Notes under the pieces: model-generated | What the model was told of the DNA's origin: nothing | What the model saw: the letters and a program-made list of their open reading frames with translations, nothing else | Databases searched by the model: none | Shown here: piece after piece, positions 1 to 7,486 of the stretch | How the letters are laid out: each line of letters starts with the position of its first letter | Numbering within the stretch: position 1 is the first letter of the stretch | Program-made: the position numbers and the translations under genes | NCBI GenBank assembly: GCA_003280485.1 | Contig: QCEU01000011.1 | Coordinates: 1-36,539, forward strand | From: Pelagibacteraceae bacterium AG-359-O02 | GTDB taxonomy: Bacteria; Pseudomonadota; Alphaproteobacteria; Pelagibacterales; Pelagibacteraceae | Length of the DNA: 36,539 bases | Direction: 5' to 3'

Positions 1-704
1 TTAAATCTATCATCTTTAGGGTTTACTGCTATTGCAGTATCTCCCAACATAGTTTCAGGTCTAGTTGTTGCAATTGTTATAAATTTATCTGATCCCTCTA
101 TAGGATAATTTATATAATAAAGTTTAGAATTAACTTCTCGTTGATCAACCTCTAAATCCGAAATTGCTGTTTTTAAAACAACATCCCAATTTACAAGTTT
201 TTTTGCTTTGTAGATTAATTTCTTATTATAAAGATCAACAAATACTTTTATCACTGATTTAGATAAATTTTCATCCATTGTGAAAGCATTACGGGACCAA
301 TCACAAGAACATCCAAGTTTTTTAAGTTGATTGATTATTATATCACCATACTGATTTTTCCATTCCCATACTTTTTCAATAAATTTTTCTCTACCTAAAT
401 CATTTTTTTTAACACCATCTTTTGCAAGTTTTTTTTCAACTAATGCTTGGGTTGCAATACCTGCGTGATCTGTACCAGGTTGCCATAAAGTTTCATAATT
501 ATTCATTCTATGAAATCTGGTTAAAACATCTTGAATAGAGTTATTTAAAGCATGCCCCATATGAAGGCTACCAGTTACATTTGGTGGAGGAATTACAATT
601 GAGAATTTTTTTGAGTTTTCTTTGGGTTTAAATAATTCATTTTTTTCCCAATAATCGTAGATTTTATTTTCTACATTTTTATGCTCATATTTATCAAAAC
701 TCAT
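1..704 (-). CDS. valS: Valyl-tRNA synthetase, N-terminal part (cut by window edge)
   Basis: Class I aminoacyl-tRNA synthetase that charges tRNA-Val in the cytoplasm. About 234 codons are visible from an ATG at 704 reading leftwards, with no stop before the window edge, so the rest of the gene lies outside. The start reads [20 protein letters not shown]. It is followed by [16 protein letters not shown], whose HMGH (residues 48-51) is the class I HIGH motif in the form typical of ValRS/IleRS/Leu[12 protein letters not shown] and, near the edge, [15 protein letters not shown] (start of the editing domain) fit ValRS specifically. No clear Shine-Dalgarno precedes the ATG. It is divergent from tRNA-Cys. 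Identity is secure; the C-terminal domains cannot be judged. Confidence 0.95.
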   Translation of the reverse strand, partial: MSFDKYEHKNVENKIYDYWEKNELFKPKENSKKFSIVIPPPNVTGSLHMGHALNNSIQDVLTRFHRMNNYETLWQPGTDHAGIATQALVEKKLAKDGVKKNDLGREKFIEKVWEWKNQYGDIIINQLKKLGCSCDWSRNAFTMDENLSKSVIKVFVDLYNKKLIYKAKKLVNWDVVLKTAISDLEVDQREVNSKLYYINYPIEGSDKFITIATTRPETMLGDTAIAVNPKDDRF

Positions 705-823
705 TGATTTGTTTTATAAATTAATCAAATTAATAAACAATAATGAAAATCATTGCTAAATTTATAGACTAATGATCAAAATGAATTATACAAATGTCGA
801 TTACCAAATATTTTATATTTGAT
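705..823. other. Divergent spacer, valS / tRNA-Cys
   Basis: 119 bp without coding potential that I can see. It must hold the promoters of valS (minus) and the tRNA pair (plus). TATATT at 814-819 and TATACA at 787-792 are possible -10 elements, but neither has a clear -35. No T-box-like leader is visible before valS. Confidence 0.35.
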
Positions 824-897
824 GGCAACGTGGCGGAATGGTTACGCAGAGGATTGCAAATCCTTGTATCCCGGTTCGATTCCGGGCGTTGCCTCCA
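824..897 (+). tRNA. tRNA-Cys (anticodon GCA)
   Basis: The cloverleaf can be folded by eye. The acceptor stem GGCAACG pairs with CGTTGCC, the discriminator base is T (U73, typical of tRNA-Cys), and CCA is encoded at 895-897. The anticodon arm GAGGA/TCCTT encloses the loop TTGCAAA with anticodon GCA at 856-858. The T arm contains GGTTCGATTCC. It lies 50 bp upstream of tRNA-Asn on the same strand, so the two may be co-transcribed. Confidence 0.97.
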
Positions 898-947
898 AAA
901 TAAGTATTGAGATAAGTTTTAAAAAAAGTAAGTTGTGAGAAAAATAT

Positions 948-1023
948 TCCTCGGTAGCTCAGTTGGTAGAGCAGTTGACTGTTAATCAATTGGTCGCAGG
1001 TTCGAGTCCTGCCCGAGGAGCCA
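948..1023 (+). tRNA. tRNA-Asn (anticodon GTT)
   Basis: The acceptor stem TCCTCGG pairs with CCGAGGA, the discriminator is G, and CCA is encoded at 1021-1023. The anticodon stem GTTGA/TCAAT encloses the loop CTGTTAA with anticodon GTT at 981-983. The D arm (GCTCAGTTGGTAGAGC) and T arm (GGTTCGAGTCC) are canonical. It runs convergently into the small XRE-type gene, whose stop codon lies 6 bp beyond the CCA, so there is no room for a separate terminator between them. Confidence 0.97.
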
Positions 1024-1029
1024 AATTAA

Positions 1030-1401
1030 TTAAACAGCTTTAGAAGTATTTATTTGTGCTATTTGTAAATTTTTTCCGAATTTAATTTTTTGATCCTGAG
1101 TTAACTCTGAATAAACTTTAACTAAGAAGTTATAGTTTACATTCATATGTCCCTCTTTTGATTTATCAAGATTTACTAAATATTCTGAAAAATCTTCAAA
1201 GAAATAGTTAATTGGAACTTTTAAATAATTTGAAAGTTGCAATAATCTAATTGAACTTACTCCATTAGTTCCTTTTTCATACTTTTGGATTTGTTGAAAA
1301 GTTACGTTTATAGCTTTTGCTACTTTAGTTTGAGTTAAACCTAGTGCTAATCGTCTTAGCTTGAGCTTATTGCCAAGATGTTTATTAAAATTATCTTCCA
1401 T
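1030..1401 (-). CDS. XRE/Cro-CI family helix-turn-helix regulator
   Basis: A 123-residue DNA-binding protein. Residues 11-67 form a classic XRE five-helix HTH: LKLRRLALGLTQTKVAKAIN is helix 1 and 2, FQQIQKYEKG is the recognition helix, and then RLLQLSNYLKVPINYFFED. The remaining ~50 residues are a short tail with no domain I recognise; it could mediate dimerisation. A strong Shine-Dalgarno (GAGGGG) sits 6 bp before the ATG at 1401. The gene follows the aap operon on the same strand after 145 bp and ends against tRNA-Asn. Small single-HTH proteins of this form are widespread in Alphaproteobacteria. The target genes cannot be told from sequence; regulation of the neighbouring transporter is only a possibility. 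Confidence 0.85.
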   Translation of the reverse strand: MEDNFNKHLGNKLKLRRLALGLTQTKVAKAINVTFQQIQKYEKGTNGVSSIRLLQLSNYLKVPINYFFEDFSEYLVNLDKSKEGHMNVNYNFLVKVYSELTQDQKIKFGKNLQIAQINTSKAV

Positions 1402-1546
1402 TCAAGACCCCTCTTTAAATAAAATATTAATGTGAGTTAATCTAAATAGAAAACTTTATGCAAGTAAAATAATTTTTAAAAAAAATGGTTTTTTTAACTT
1501 ATTACAAAGCTGTCAAGTAACTTTTTATGAAGTCTTTAGAATTATT
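1402..1546. other. 145-bp spacer between aapP and the XRE gene
   Basis: A+T-rich, non-coding on both strands as far as I can see. It must carry the 3' end of the aap transcript and, if the regulator is transcribed separately, its promoter. An A7-CCA-T8-like symmetry near 1478-1494 is the only terminator-like structure. It has no G+C stem, so I do not call it a terminator. The strong GAGGGG ribosome site for the downstream regulator is at its left edge. Confidence 0.4.
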
Positions 1547-2281
1547 TTAAAGAATTTGGCTTAAAAAAAGCTTAGTTCTGTCACTCTTTGGGTTAGCAAA
1601 GAATTCTTTGGTGTCTGCCTTCTCAATTATCATGCCTTCATCCATAAAAATGACTTCATCAGCAACTTCTTTAGCAAATCCCATCTCGTGTGTCACAACG
1701 ATCATAGTCATTCCACCTTTTGCAAGACTAACCATTGCATCTAGCACTTCTTTAATCATTTCTGGATCTAAGGCTGATGTTGGTTCATCAAATAACATGA
1801 TTTTTGGCTGCATACACAATGCTCTTGCTATCGCACATCGCTGTTGTTGACCTCCAGAGAGTTGTCCAGGGAACTTATTGGCCTGATCATCTATTTGTAC
1901 TTTTTTAAGTTGGTCTAATGCAAGTTCTTGAGCTTCTTTTTTTGGCATTTTTTTCACCCAAATAGGTGCAAGCGTACAATTATCTAATATTGAAAGATGT
2001 GGAAATAAATTAAATTGTTGAAAAACCATTCCAACTTCAGCTCTAATTTTTTCAATATCTTTTGTTTTTTCAGATAATTCATTTCCATCAACAATTATAT
2101 CCCCTTCTTGGTGCTCTTCTAATCTATTGATACATCTAATCAATGTAGATTTACCCGATCCTGATGGTCCACATACTACAATTTTTTTATTTGCCTCAAC
2201 CTCAAGATTTATATTTTTTAAAACTTGAAAATCACCGAACCATTTATTCATATTTTGAATTTTTATTATTGGATCTGACAT
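1547..2281 (-). CDS. aapP: General L-amino-acid ABC transporter, ATP-binding protein
   Basis: The 244-residue nucleotide-binding subunit that powers polar amino-acid uptake at the inner face of the cytoplasmic membrane. Motifs in order: Walker [10 protein letters not shown] (38-46), Q-loop [10 protein letters not shown] (87-95), ABC signature LSGGQQQR (141-148), Walker B IMLFDEP with catalytic E166, D-loop SALD, and switch His198 in VVTHEM. Length and sequence fit the GlnQ/AapP/YhdZ group. It starts 3 bp after the stop of aapM, as the last gene of the aapJQMP order usual in Alphaproteobacteria. Substrate range follows from the family (broad L-amino-acid uptake) and is not shown by the sequence. 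Confidence 0.95.
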   Translation of the reverse strand: MSDPIIKIQNMNKWFGDFQVLKNINLEVEANKKIVVCGPSGSGKSTLIRCINRLEEHQEGDIIVDGNELSEKTKDIEKIRAEVGMVFQQFNLFPHLSILDNCTLAPIWVKKMPKKEAQELALDQLKKVQIDDQANKFPGQLSGGQQQRCAIARALCMQPKIMLFDEPTSALDPEMIKEVLDAMVSLAKGGMTMIVVTHEMGFAKEVADEVIFMDEGMIIEKADTKEFFANPKSDRTKLFLSQIL

Positions 2282-2284
2282 TTT

Positions 2285-3556
2285 TTATCTTTCAGTTTTA
2301 TATTTTGCCTCTAAGTTATAACTATATTTACTCATTGCATAGCATATAATCCAGAATACTATTGATGCAAAAATATATCCTTCCATCGCAAAGCCTAGCC
2401 ATTTTGGATTTGTTTTTGCTAAAGCAAGCATACCTGCTAGTTCAGCTAAACCTACTACAAAGATTAAAGGAGTATCTTTAACTAATGCTAAAAATGTATT
2501 TGCTATTCCCGGAATAACTAATTTTAGCGCTTGAGGTAAAATTACAAAAATATGCATTTTCCAATAACCCATTCCTAAAGATTTTGCTGCATCGTATTGA
2601 CCTCGCGGAAGAGATTGTAAACCTCCTCTAATAACTTCAGCACAGTAAGCAGCCTCAAACAATGTAATCGCAATAATTACTCTTACCAATTTATCCATGA
2701 AAAAATCTTCAGGAAGAAACATTGGAAACATTACAGAGGACATAAATAATACTGTAATCAATGGAACACCTCTCCAAAATTCAATATAACATATTGATAT
2801 ATATTTTATTACTGGAAGATTAGATCTTCTTCCTAATGCAAAAATCATACCTAGTGGAAAACAGAAAATTAGACAGAAAAAAGAAACTATAAAAGTAAGT
2901 GACAATCCTCCCCATGCACCCGTTTCTACCCACTGAAGGCCAAATGATCCCCCAGAAATTAAATAGTAAATTACTAGATATGCAATAACTGGATAAATTA
3001 TAACATAGTATAATGCCAAATATTTTTTTAAATTTTCCTTCATGAAATATCCAACAAATCCAAGTGCTATGACTAATATAAATGCAGTGTTTATTCTCCA
3101 ATGAAATTCATTAGGATACATTCCATACATAAACCTTCTGAACCAAACTTTAATGTATGTCCAACAAGCCCCCGTGCCTGTACAAGCATCTTTAGAGTCG
3201 CCTGAAATAGTGGCGTCAAAAATCATCCAACTTAGAGACTGCGGAAGAGCTTTAATAATTGAAAATAATATTAATAGAGTTAATAGAGCATTAAAATTAT
3301 TTGTGTTTATATTTTTATTTAAAAAATCTAATTTTTGATTTCCTGAATAATCAATTCTCATCATATTTAATCCAATTAATCCTAAGATTAGTGGAAACAA
3401 AGTAGTTAAGGAGCCAGGTAAAAAAGATGTTAAATTAATTTTTAAAAAGGCATTTGATATTACATCAATTAAACTTACTAAAACTAAAAAAGATCCAATA
3501 ATAGAGTAATTTTTAATATTATCTCTGTTAGGTTTTAAAAAATTTATTGCTTGCAT
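2285..3556 (-). CDS. aapM: General L-amino-acid ABC transporter, permease AapM
   Basis: A 423-residue inner-membrane permease of the HAAT/PAAT family. It has an unusually long N-terminal half with several hydrophobic segments (about 20-65 and 88-110). A periplasmic loop carries a Cys pair (CTGTGAC), which matches the conserved Cys-containing loop of AapM-type permeases. The C-terminal half has the standard permease fold and the EAA cytoplasmic loop (EVIRGGLQSLPRGQYDAAKSLGM), which docks on AapP. The ATG overlaps the aapQ stop by one base (TAATG), implying translational coupling. It pairs with AapQ as a heterodimeric pore. Confidence 0.94.
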   Translation of the reverse strand: MQAINFLKPNRDNIKNYSIIGSFLVLVSLIDVISNAFLKINLTSFLPGSLTTLFPLILGLIGLNMMRIDYSGNQKLDFLNKNINTNNFNALLTLLILFSIIKALPQSLSWMIFDATISGDSKDACTGTGACWTYIKVWFRRFMYGMYPNEFHWRINTAFILVIALGFVGYFMKENLKKYLALYYVIIYPVIAYLVIYYLISGGSFGLQWVETGAWGGLSLTFIVSFFCLIFCFPLGMIFALGRRSNLPVIKYISICYIEFWRGVPLITVLFMSSVMFPMFLPEDFFMDKLVRVIIAITLFEAAYCAEVIRGGLQSLPRGQYDAAKSLGMGYWKMHIFVILPQALKLVIPGIANTFLALVKDTPLIFVVGLAELAGMLALAKTNPKWLGFAMEGYIFASIVFWIICYAMSKYSYNLEAKYKTER

Positions 3557-4707
3557 TACTTTTCTTTAATTTCAATTTTTTTGTTATACCAATTCATTAT
3601 TGCTGCAATAGTTAAACTAATGGTTAGATAGGTTAACATTGTTATTGAAACAATTTCTATTGCCTTACCTGTCTGCATCAAAGCAGTCCCTGCAAATACA
3701 AGTACTAAATCAGGGTATGCAATAGCAGCTGCCAAGGATGAATTTTTAGTTAAATTTAAATATTGGTTTGTTGTTGGTGGTATAATAATTCTTAAAGCTT
3801 GAGGCATAATAACTAATTTTAAAACTTGATTAGGCGTCAAACCTACAGATGCTGCAGCCTCTTTTTGACCTTTGCTAACTCCCTCAATACCAGCTCTAAC
3901 ACACTCTGCTACAAATGTAGAAGTATATAAAGATAAAGCTAAAACTAATGCTATTAATTCTGGAGGTAAACTTATTCCACCTTCATAAATATAAGAAATC
4001 TTTGATAATTTTTTGAGCTCAGGTATTTCAAATTCTAAAGATACTCCACCAAATAAGAATGATAAAAGAGGCAATACAATTAATAAAGCTACTGAATAAA
4101 AGAGGACTGGAATTTGTTTGCCTTGTGTGTCTCTTAATTTATTTGCGTAATTCCTTAATACAATGATTGAAATTATTGCTGCAAAACCACAATATAAAAA
4201 TACATTCAAATTTTCCCATACCATTGCTGGTATGTAATAACCTTTTACAGTCATATAAGTTACCCCAAACCATGCATTAGCTTTCTCTGGCATAGGTAAC
4301 GCTCTAAGAGCTGCGTAATACCAAAAGAATATTTGCAACAATAATGGAATATTTCTAAAAAACTCGACGTACCATGCAGCTGAATTTTTTATTAGGTAAT
4401 TCGATGATAATCTTGCTACACCAATTATAACACCTAGTATTGTACAAATAATAATACTTATAAAAGATACTAACAAAGTATTTAAAAGCCCTACAAGAAA
4501 AGCACGGGCATAAGAGTCTGATCCACTATACTCAATTAAAGAAAACTGAACATCAAACGAAGACTCTTGCGATAAAAATCCAAAACCAAAATCAATACCT
4601 CTATTATCCATATTGGTCTGAGCATTCAGGGTTAAAAAACCAAATATAAGAACAACAAATAGTATTGCTAAAATCTGAGGTATAAATCTTTTTATAATGT
4701 TGTTCAT
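3556..4707 (-). CDS. aapQ: General L-amino-acid ABC transporter, permease AapQ
   Basis: A 383-residue inner-membrane permease. A first membrane segment lies near residues 10-28. A periplasmic stretch beginning NAQTNMDNRGIDFGFGFL is characteristic of AapQ/BztB/YhdX. A multi-span permease core with an EAA loop (ECVRAGIEGVSKGQKEAAAS, then VGLTP) follows. It begins 17 bp downstream of a strong hairpin that separates it from aapJ, so the permeases are probably made at a lower level than the binding protein. It overlaps aapM by one base. Confidence 0.94.
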   Translation of the reverse strand: MNNIIKRFIPQILAILFVVLIFGFLTLNAQTNMDNRGIDFGFGFLSQESSFDVQFSLIEYSGSDSYARAFLVGLLNTLLVSFISIIICTILGVIIGVARLSSNYLIKNSAAWYVEFFRNIPLLLQIFFWYYAALRALPMPEKANAWFGVTYMTVKGYYIPAMVWENLNVFLYCGFAAIISIIVLRNYANKLRDTQGKQIPVLFYSVALLIVLPLLSFLFGGVSLEFEIPELKKLSKISYIYEGGISLPPELIALVLALSLYTSTFVAECVRAGIEGVSKGQKEAAASVGLTPNQVLKLVIMPQALRIIIPPTTNQYLNLTKNSSLAAAIAYPDLVLVFAGTALMQTGKAIEIVSITMLTYLTISLTIAAIMNWYNKKIEIKEK

Positions 4708-4720
4708 CGGAATTTATAAT

Positions 4721-4753
4721 AAAAAAAAGGGCTAGAAATATCTAGCCCTTTTT
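4721..4753 (-). terminator. Intra-operon terminator/attenuator-like hairpin between aapJ and aapQ
   Basis: GGGCTAGA (4729-4736) pairs perfectly with TCTAGCCC (4741-4748) around the 4-nt loop AATA. The stem is flanked by A8 on the left and T5 on the right. Read on the minus strand, the transcript of aapJ would form the stem and then meet eight U's, the classic rho-independent arrangement. It lies in the 64-bp gap between aapJ and aapQ, the only sizeable gap in the operon. Partial termination or 3'-end protection would favour abundant binding protein over permease, as in many ABC operons. The structure is seen; its effect is inferred. Confidence 0.8.
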
Positions 4754-4771
4754 AAGTAATTTGAAATAAAA

Positions 4772-5824
4772 TTATCTTGCCGGTGGTACGTATAATATTC
4801 CACCTTTAGTCCATAATTCATTTGGACCTCTATCAGGTAGAATTCCAGTGTCTGCTATATTTCTTTTGTAGCTTTCACCGTAATTACCAACTTGAGTTAT
4901 AATTCTATAGTTCCAGTCGTTATCTAAACCAAAAGCTGCACCTAATTCACCTTCAGCACCAACTAATCTTTTAATTGCAGGATTGTTTGAAGTTTTCATC
5001 ATGTCGGCATTTGTCGAATTAACACCATATTCTTCAGCTTCGATCATAGTGTTTAATGACCATCTTACTATATCTTCCCAAATTGAATCACCTTGACGCA
5101 CAACTGGTCCAAGTGGTTCTTTTGAAATAGTTTCGGGTAATACTACGTGATCATCTGGAGCTGATAATTTAGTTCTCTGCGCAGCTAGACCAGATTTGTC
5201 TGTTGTGTATGTATCACATCTACCTGCATCATAAGCAGCTACAACCTCGTCAGCTTTTTCAAAAACTACTGGCTCATATGAAATTCCCCTAGAATCAAAA
5301 AAGTCTCTCATGTTAAGCTCAGTTGTAGTTCCCAAGTTTGTACAAACTGAAGTTCCATTGCTAAATTCACTTGTGGATGCTATACCTGAACCTTTTCTTA
5401 CCATGAAACCTTGTCCATCATAAAAGTTTACACCAACAAATGTTAAACCAATGTCAGCATCTCTCGATAGTGTCCAAGTTGTGTTTCTTGCTAAAATATC
5501 AATTTCGCCTGAAGTAAGGGCAGTAAATCTTTCTTTTGCACTTAAGGGAGTGAACTTAACTTTAGTTGCATCTCCTAATGTAGCGGCTGCTACTGCTCTA
5601 CATACATCTACGTCAATACCAGTCCAGTTTCCAGATGCATCTGCATTAGAAAAACCAGGTAGTCCCTGAGAAACACCGCATCTTACGAAACCTCTTTTTT
5701 TTGTGTTCTCAAGAGTTTTTGATTTACCTTTCGACTGTTTTCCACCTTGTTGGTCACAAGCAACAACAAAAATCATAGAAAGTACAGCAAAAAAAGCAAA
5801 TAATTTTTTTGAGTATTTAAACAT
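4772..5824 (-). CDS. aapJ: General L-amino-acid ABC transporter, substrate-binding (lipo)protein
   Basis: The periplasmic receptor of the Aap system, 350 residues from the ATG at 5824. I prefer this start over an in-frame ATG at 5866: a good Shine-Dalgarno (AGAGGA) lies 6 bp upstream and a signal peptide follows at once, while the longer form adds 14 residues translated from a palindrome. The signal MFKYSKKLFAFFAVLSMIFV ends in the lipobox-like VVAC (Cys23) with Asp at +2. The mature protein has the family core, including RGFVRCGVSQGLPGFS and NWTGIDVDVCRAVAAA. Length matches AapJ/BztA/YhdW. The gene is first in the operon and is followed by an attenuator-like hairpin. Confidence 0.94.
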   Translation of the reverse strand: MFKYSKKLFAFFAVLSMIFVVACDQQGGKQSKGKSKTLENTKKRGFVRCGVSQGLPGFSNADASGNWTGIDVDVCRAVAAATLGDATKVKFTPLSAKERFTALTSGEIDILARNTTWTLSRDADIGLTFVGVNFYDGQGFMVRKGSGIASTSEFSNGTSVCTNLGTTTELNMRDFFDSRGISYEPVVFEKADEVVAAYDAGRCDTYTTDKSGLAAQRTKLSAPDDHVVLPETISKEPLGPVVRQGDSIWEDIVRWSLNTMIEAEEYGVNSTNADMMKTSNNPAIKRLVGAEGELGAAFGLDNDWNYRIITQVGNYGESYKRNIADTGILPDRGPNELWTKGGILYVPPAR

Positions 5825-5828
5825 TTTT

Positions 5829-5836
5829 ATTCCTCT
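5829..5836 (-). promoter_or_regulatory. Ribosome binding site deciding the aapJ start
   Basis: Read on the minus strand, AGAGGAAT sits about 5 bp before the ATG at 5824, while nothing comparable precedes the in-frame ATG at 5866. With the signal peptide beginning at 5824, this fixes the start. Confidence 0.7.
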
Positions 5837-5845
5837 ATTATATTT

Positions 5846-5882
5846 ATTTGTTAACAAATTATTCAAAAATTAATTTTTGAAT
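5846..5882. promoter_or_regulatory. Two adjacent perfect palindromes upstream of aapJ
   Basis: The 14-bp palindrome ATTTGTTAACAAAT occupies 5846-5859. One base on, a 22-bp perfect palindrome occupies 5861-5882; its half-site is ATTCAAAAATT followed directly by its complement AATTTTTGAAT. They lie 22-58 bp before the aapJ ATG, between it and tRNA-Arg, where an operator or a 5'-UTR hairpin would be expected. In A+T-rich DNA short palindromes arise by chance, but 11 matched pairs next to 7 is noticeable. No known operator is recognised. Confidence 0.45.
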
Positions 5883-5966
5883 TATTCAGTAAAACAGAAA
5901 CTTATAGAACCATCAATGGTAAATTAACATTGGCTATGTTGAGTAATTTGAATAATTTGAGAGTAT

Positions 5967-6043
5967 TGGCGCGCCCTGGAGGATTCGAACCTCCGACCCT
6001 CGGTTTAGAAAACCGATGCTCTATCCAGCTGAGCTAAGGGCGC
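5967..6043 (-). tRNA. tRNA-Arg (anticodon TCT)
   Basis: On the minus strand the acceptor stem GCGCCCT pairs with AGGGCGC, with discriminator G and CCA encoded at 5969-5967. The anticodon stem TCGGT/ACCGA encloses TTTCTAA with anticodon TCT (plus-strand positions 6007-6009), reading AGA, the dominant Arg codon in A+T-rich genomes. D and T arms are canonical (TAGCTCAGCTGGATAGAGC; GGTTCGAATCC). It lies 26 bp after trkH on the same strand and 143 bp before aapJ. Confidence 0.97.
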
Positions 6044-6069
6044 AGTAAGGAATACTTTATAGTACTAAT

Positions 6070-7479
6070 TTAATTTTTGAAAAGAAATTTTTTAAACAAT
6101 ATTACTATTGATAATAACTCTACCCTACCTATTATCATAAAAATTATTAAATAAACCTTAGTTAAAAAAGAAAGATTGTAAAAATCAAAATTTTCAAGGT
6201 CAAACATACTTGAATTAACAGTATTCATTATTGTCAAGATAGAAAGCTTAAATGAATTTTCAAATTTAATATCTGAAAGTGTTAAAAAAAGAGTCAGCAT
6301 GGAGAATGAAATAACGAAAATAATTATCGAAAAGAAATATTTATTTATATCTAATTTTTCAGTGTTCTCTTTTATTAATGTAACTTTGTTTGAATAGATT
6401 TGATTAGGTTTTGTGTGTGATAATAGATTATTTAAAGAAAATTTTAATAAACTTAAGATCTTTATAAATCTTATACCTGAACTAGTTGAAAAGAAAGAAC
6501 CACCAATCACAACCATAATAAAAAAAATGAATATTAAATTGCTTGGTGTATCTTTAAATGAAATACCAATATTTGAAATACTACTAGATATTGCAACTAA
6601 AATTGTTGGAAAATTGTTACTTGAGTTCAAAAAAACAAATGAAAATGAAATTATAATTAATAAATAAATTAACAGGTTAAAATCCTCACTTAAAAAATTT
6701 AATTTTTTTTTGTTAAAAAAAATAAGATTATAAATTAAAAATAAACTAAAAAAAGATAACATCATAGTAAATGATAAAATAATTTTACTTAAATCACTTT
6801 GAAATAAATAATCAACTCTATTAACAGGTAAAAAACCACCTGATGATATTATTGATAATGATAAATTAAATGCATCAAAAGTTCTTAAATTAATAATCTT
6901 AAAAAGAATAAATATAAGTAAGGTTAATGAAGAATAAATTATTATAATTTTAAATGATTGTTTAAAAATTTCATTATAATTAAATGATAAATATTCAGTG
7001 AATGATTGCTTAAGATTTTTATCAAAAATATCTATCAATAGCAAAATGGAAAAAAGAAAATAAATTCCTCCAATCCATTGAGATGTTGATCGCCATAAAA
7101 TTAAGCTTTCATCTAACTGTTTAATATTTTCAAAAATTGTAAAACCAGTTGATGTAAAACCAGATATAGCCTCAAAAAACGCATTTAAAAAAGAAATATT
7201 CTGAATACCAAAATAATATGGAATTGATATTATTAATGGAAATAAAATATAACCCAATAATACAGTAAATATTTTTTCAAAAAGGGTTATTTTTTTGGTA
7301 TTTTTTCTGTTATAAAATAATAATAGTCCCCCCGCAATAAGACTTAGAAACAAAGTATAAATATAATTTTCTATATTAAAAAAAATATTAAAATAGTTTG
7401 AATAAATAATATTAAAAAATGAAAAGACACTTATTAAAAATAAAAAAGAGCTAAGATAAAGAGTACTAAATTTTGTCAT
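6070..7479 (-). CDS. trkH: Trk-type potassium uptake protein, channel subunit
   Basis: A 469-residue polytopic inner-membrane protein of the TrkH/KtrB superfamily, which takes up K+. The four pore-loop regions characteristic of the family can be seen: EAISGFTSTGFTIFEN, SIISSGGFLPVN, SSISNIGISFKDT and MNTVNSSMFDLENFD. The last two filters are divergent but keep the position. GGSFFSTSSGIRFIKI precedes the last pore region. Hydrophobic segments run throughout, starting at residues 8-30. It begins 7 bp after trkA, whose product gates it, and ends the ntrY-ntrX-trkA-trkH operon. Confidence 0.9.
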   Translation of the reverse strand: MTKFSTLYLSSFLFLISVFSFFNIIYSNYFNIFFNIENYIYTLFLSLIAGGLLLFYNRKNTKKITLFEKIFTVLLGYILFPLIISIPYYFGIQNISFLNAFFEAISGFTSTGFTIFENIKQLDESLILWRSTSQWIGGIYFLFSILLLIDIFDKNLKQSFTEYLSFNYNEIFKQSFKIIIIYSSLTLLIFILFKIINLRTFDAFNLSLSIISSGGFLPVNRVDYLFQSDLSKIILSFTMMLSFFSLFLIYNLIFFNKKKLNFLSEDFNLLIYLLIIISFSFVFLNSSNNFPTILVAISSSISNIGISFKDTPSNLIFIFFIMVVIGGSFFSTSSGIRFIKILSLLKFSLNNLLSHTKPNQIYSNKVTLIKENTEKLDINKYFFSIIIFVISFSMLTLFLTLSDIKFENSFKLSILTIMNTVNSSMFDLENFDFYNLSFLTKVYLIIFMIIGRVELLSIVILFKKFLFKN

Positions 7480-7486
7480 ATTAAAA

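Noticed and set aside
1475..1500. Terminator after aapP
   Set aside because: The only symmetry is an A-run facing a T-run with no G+C pairs, expected by chance in this composition.
5825..5866. Longer aapJ start at 5866
   Set aside because: It has no ribosome site, would be translated from the palindromic region, and would put 14 polar residues before the signal peptide.
5867..5966. Riboswitch upstream of aapJ
   Set aside because: No conserved aptamer motif (glycine, SAM-II/V, glutamine types) could be recognised; only simple palindromes are present.
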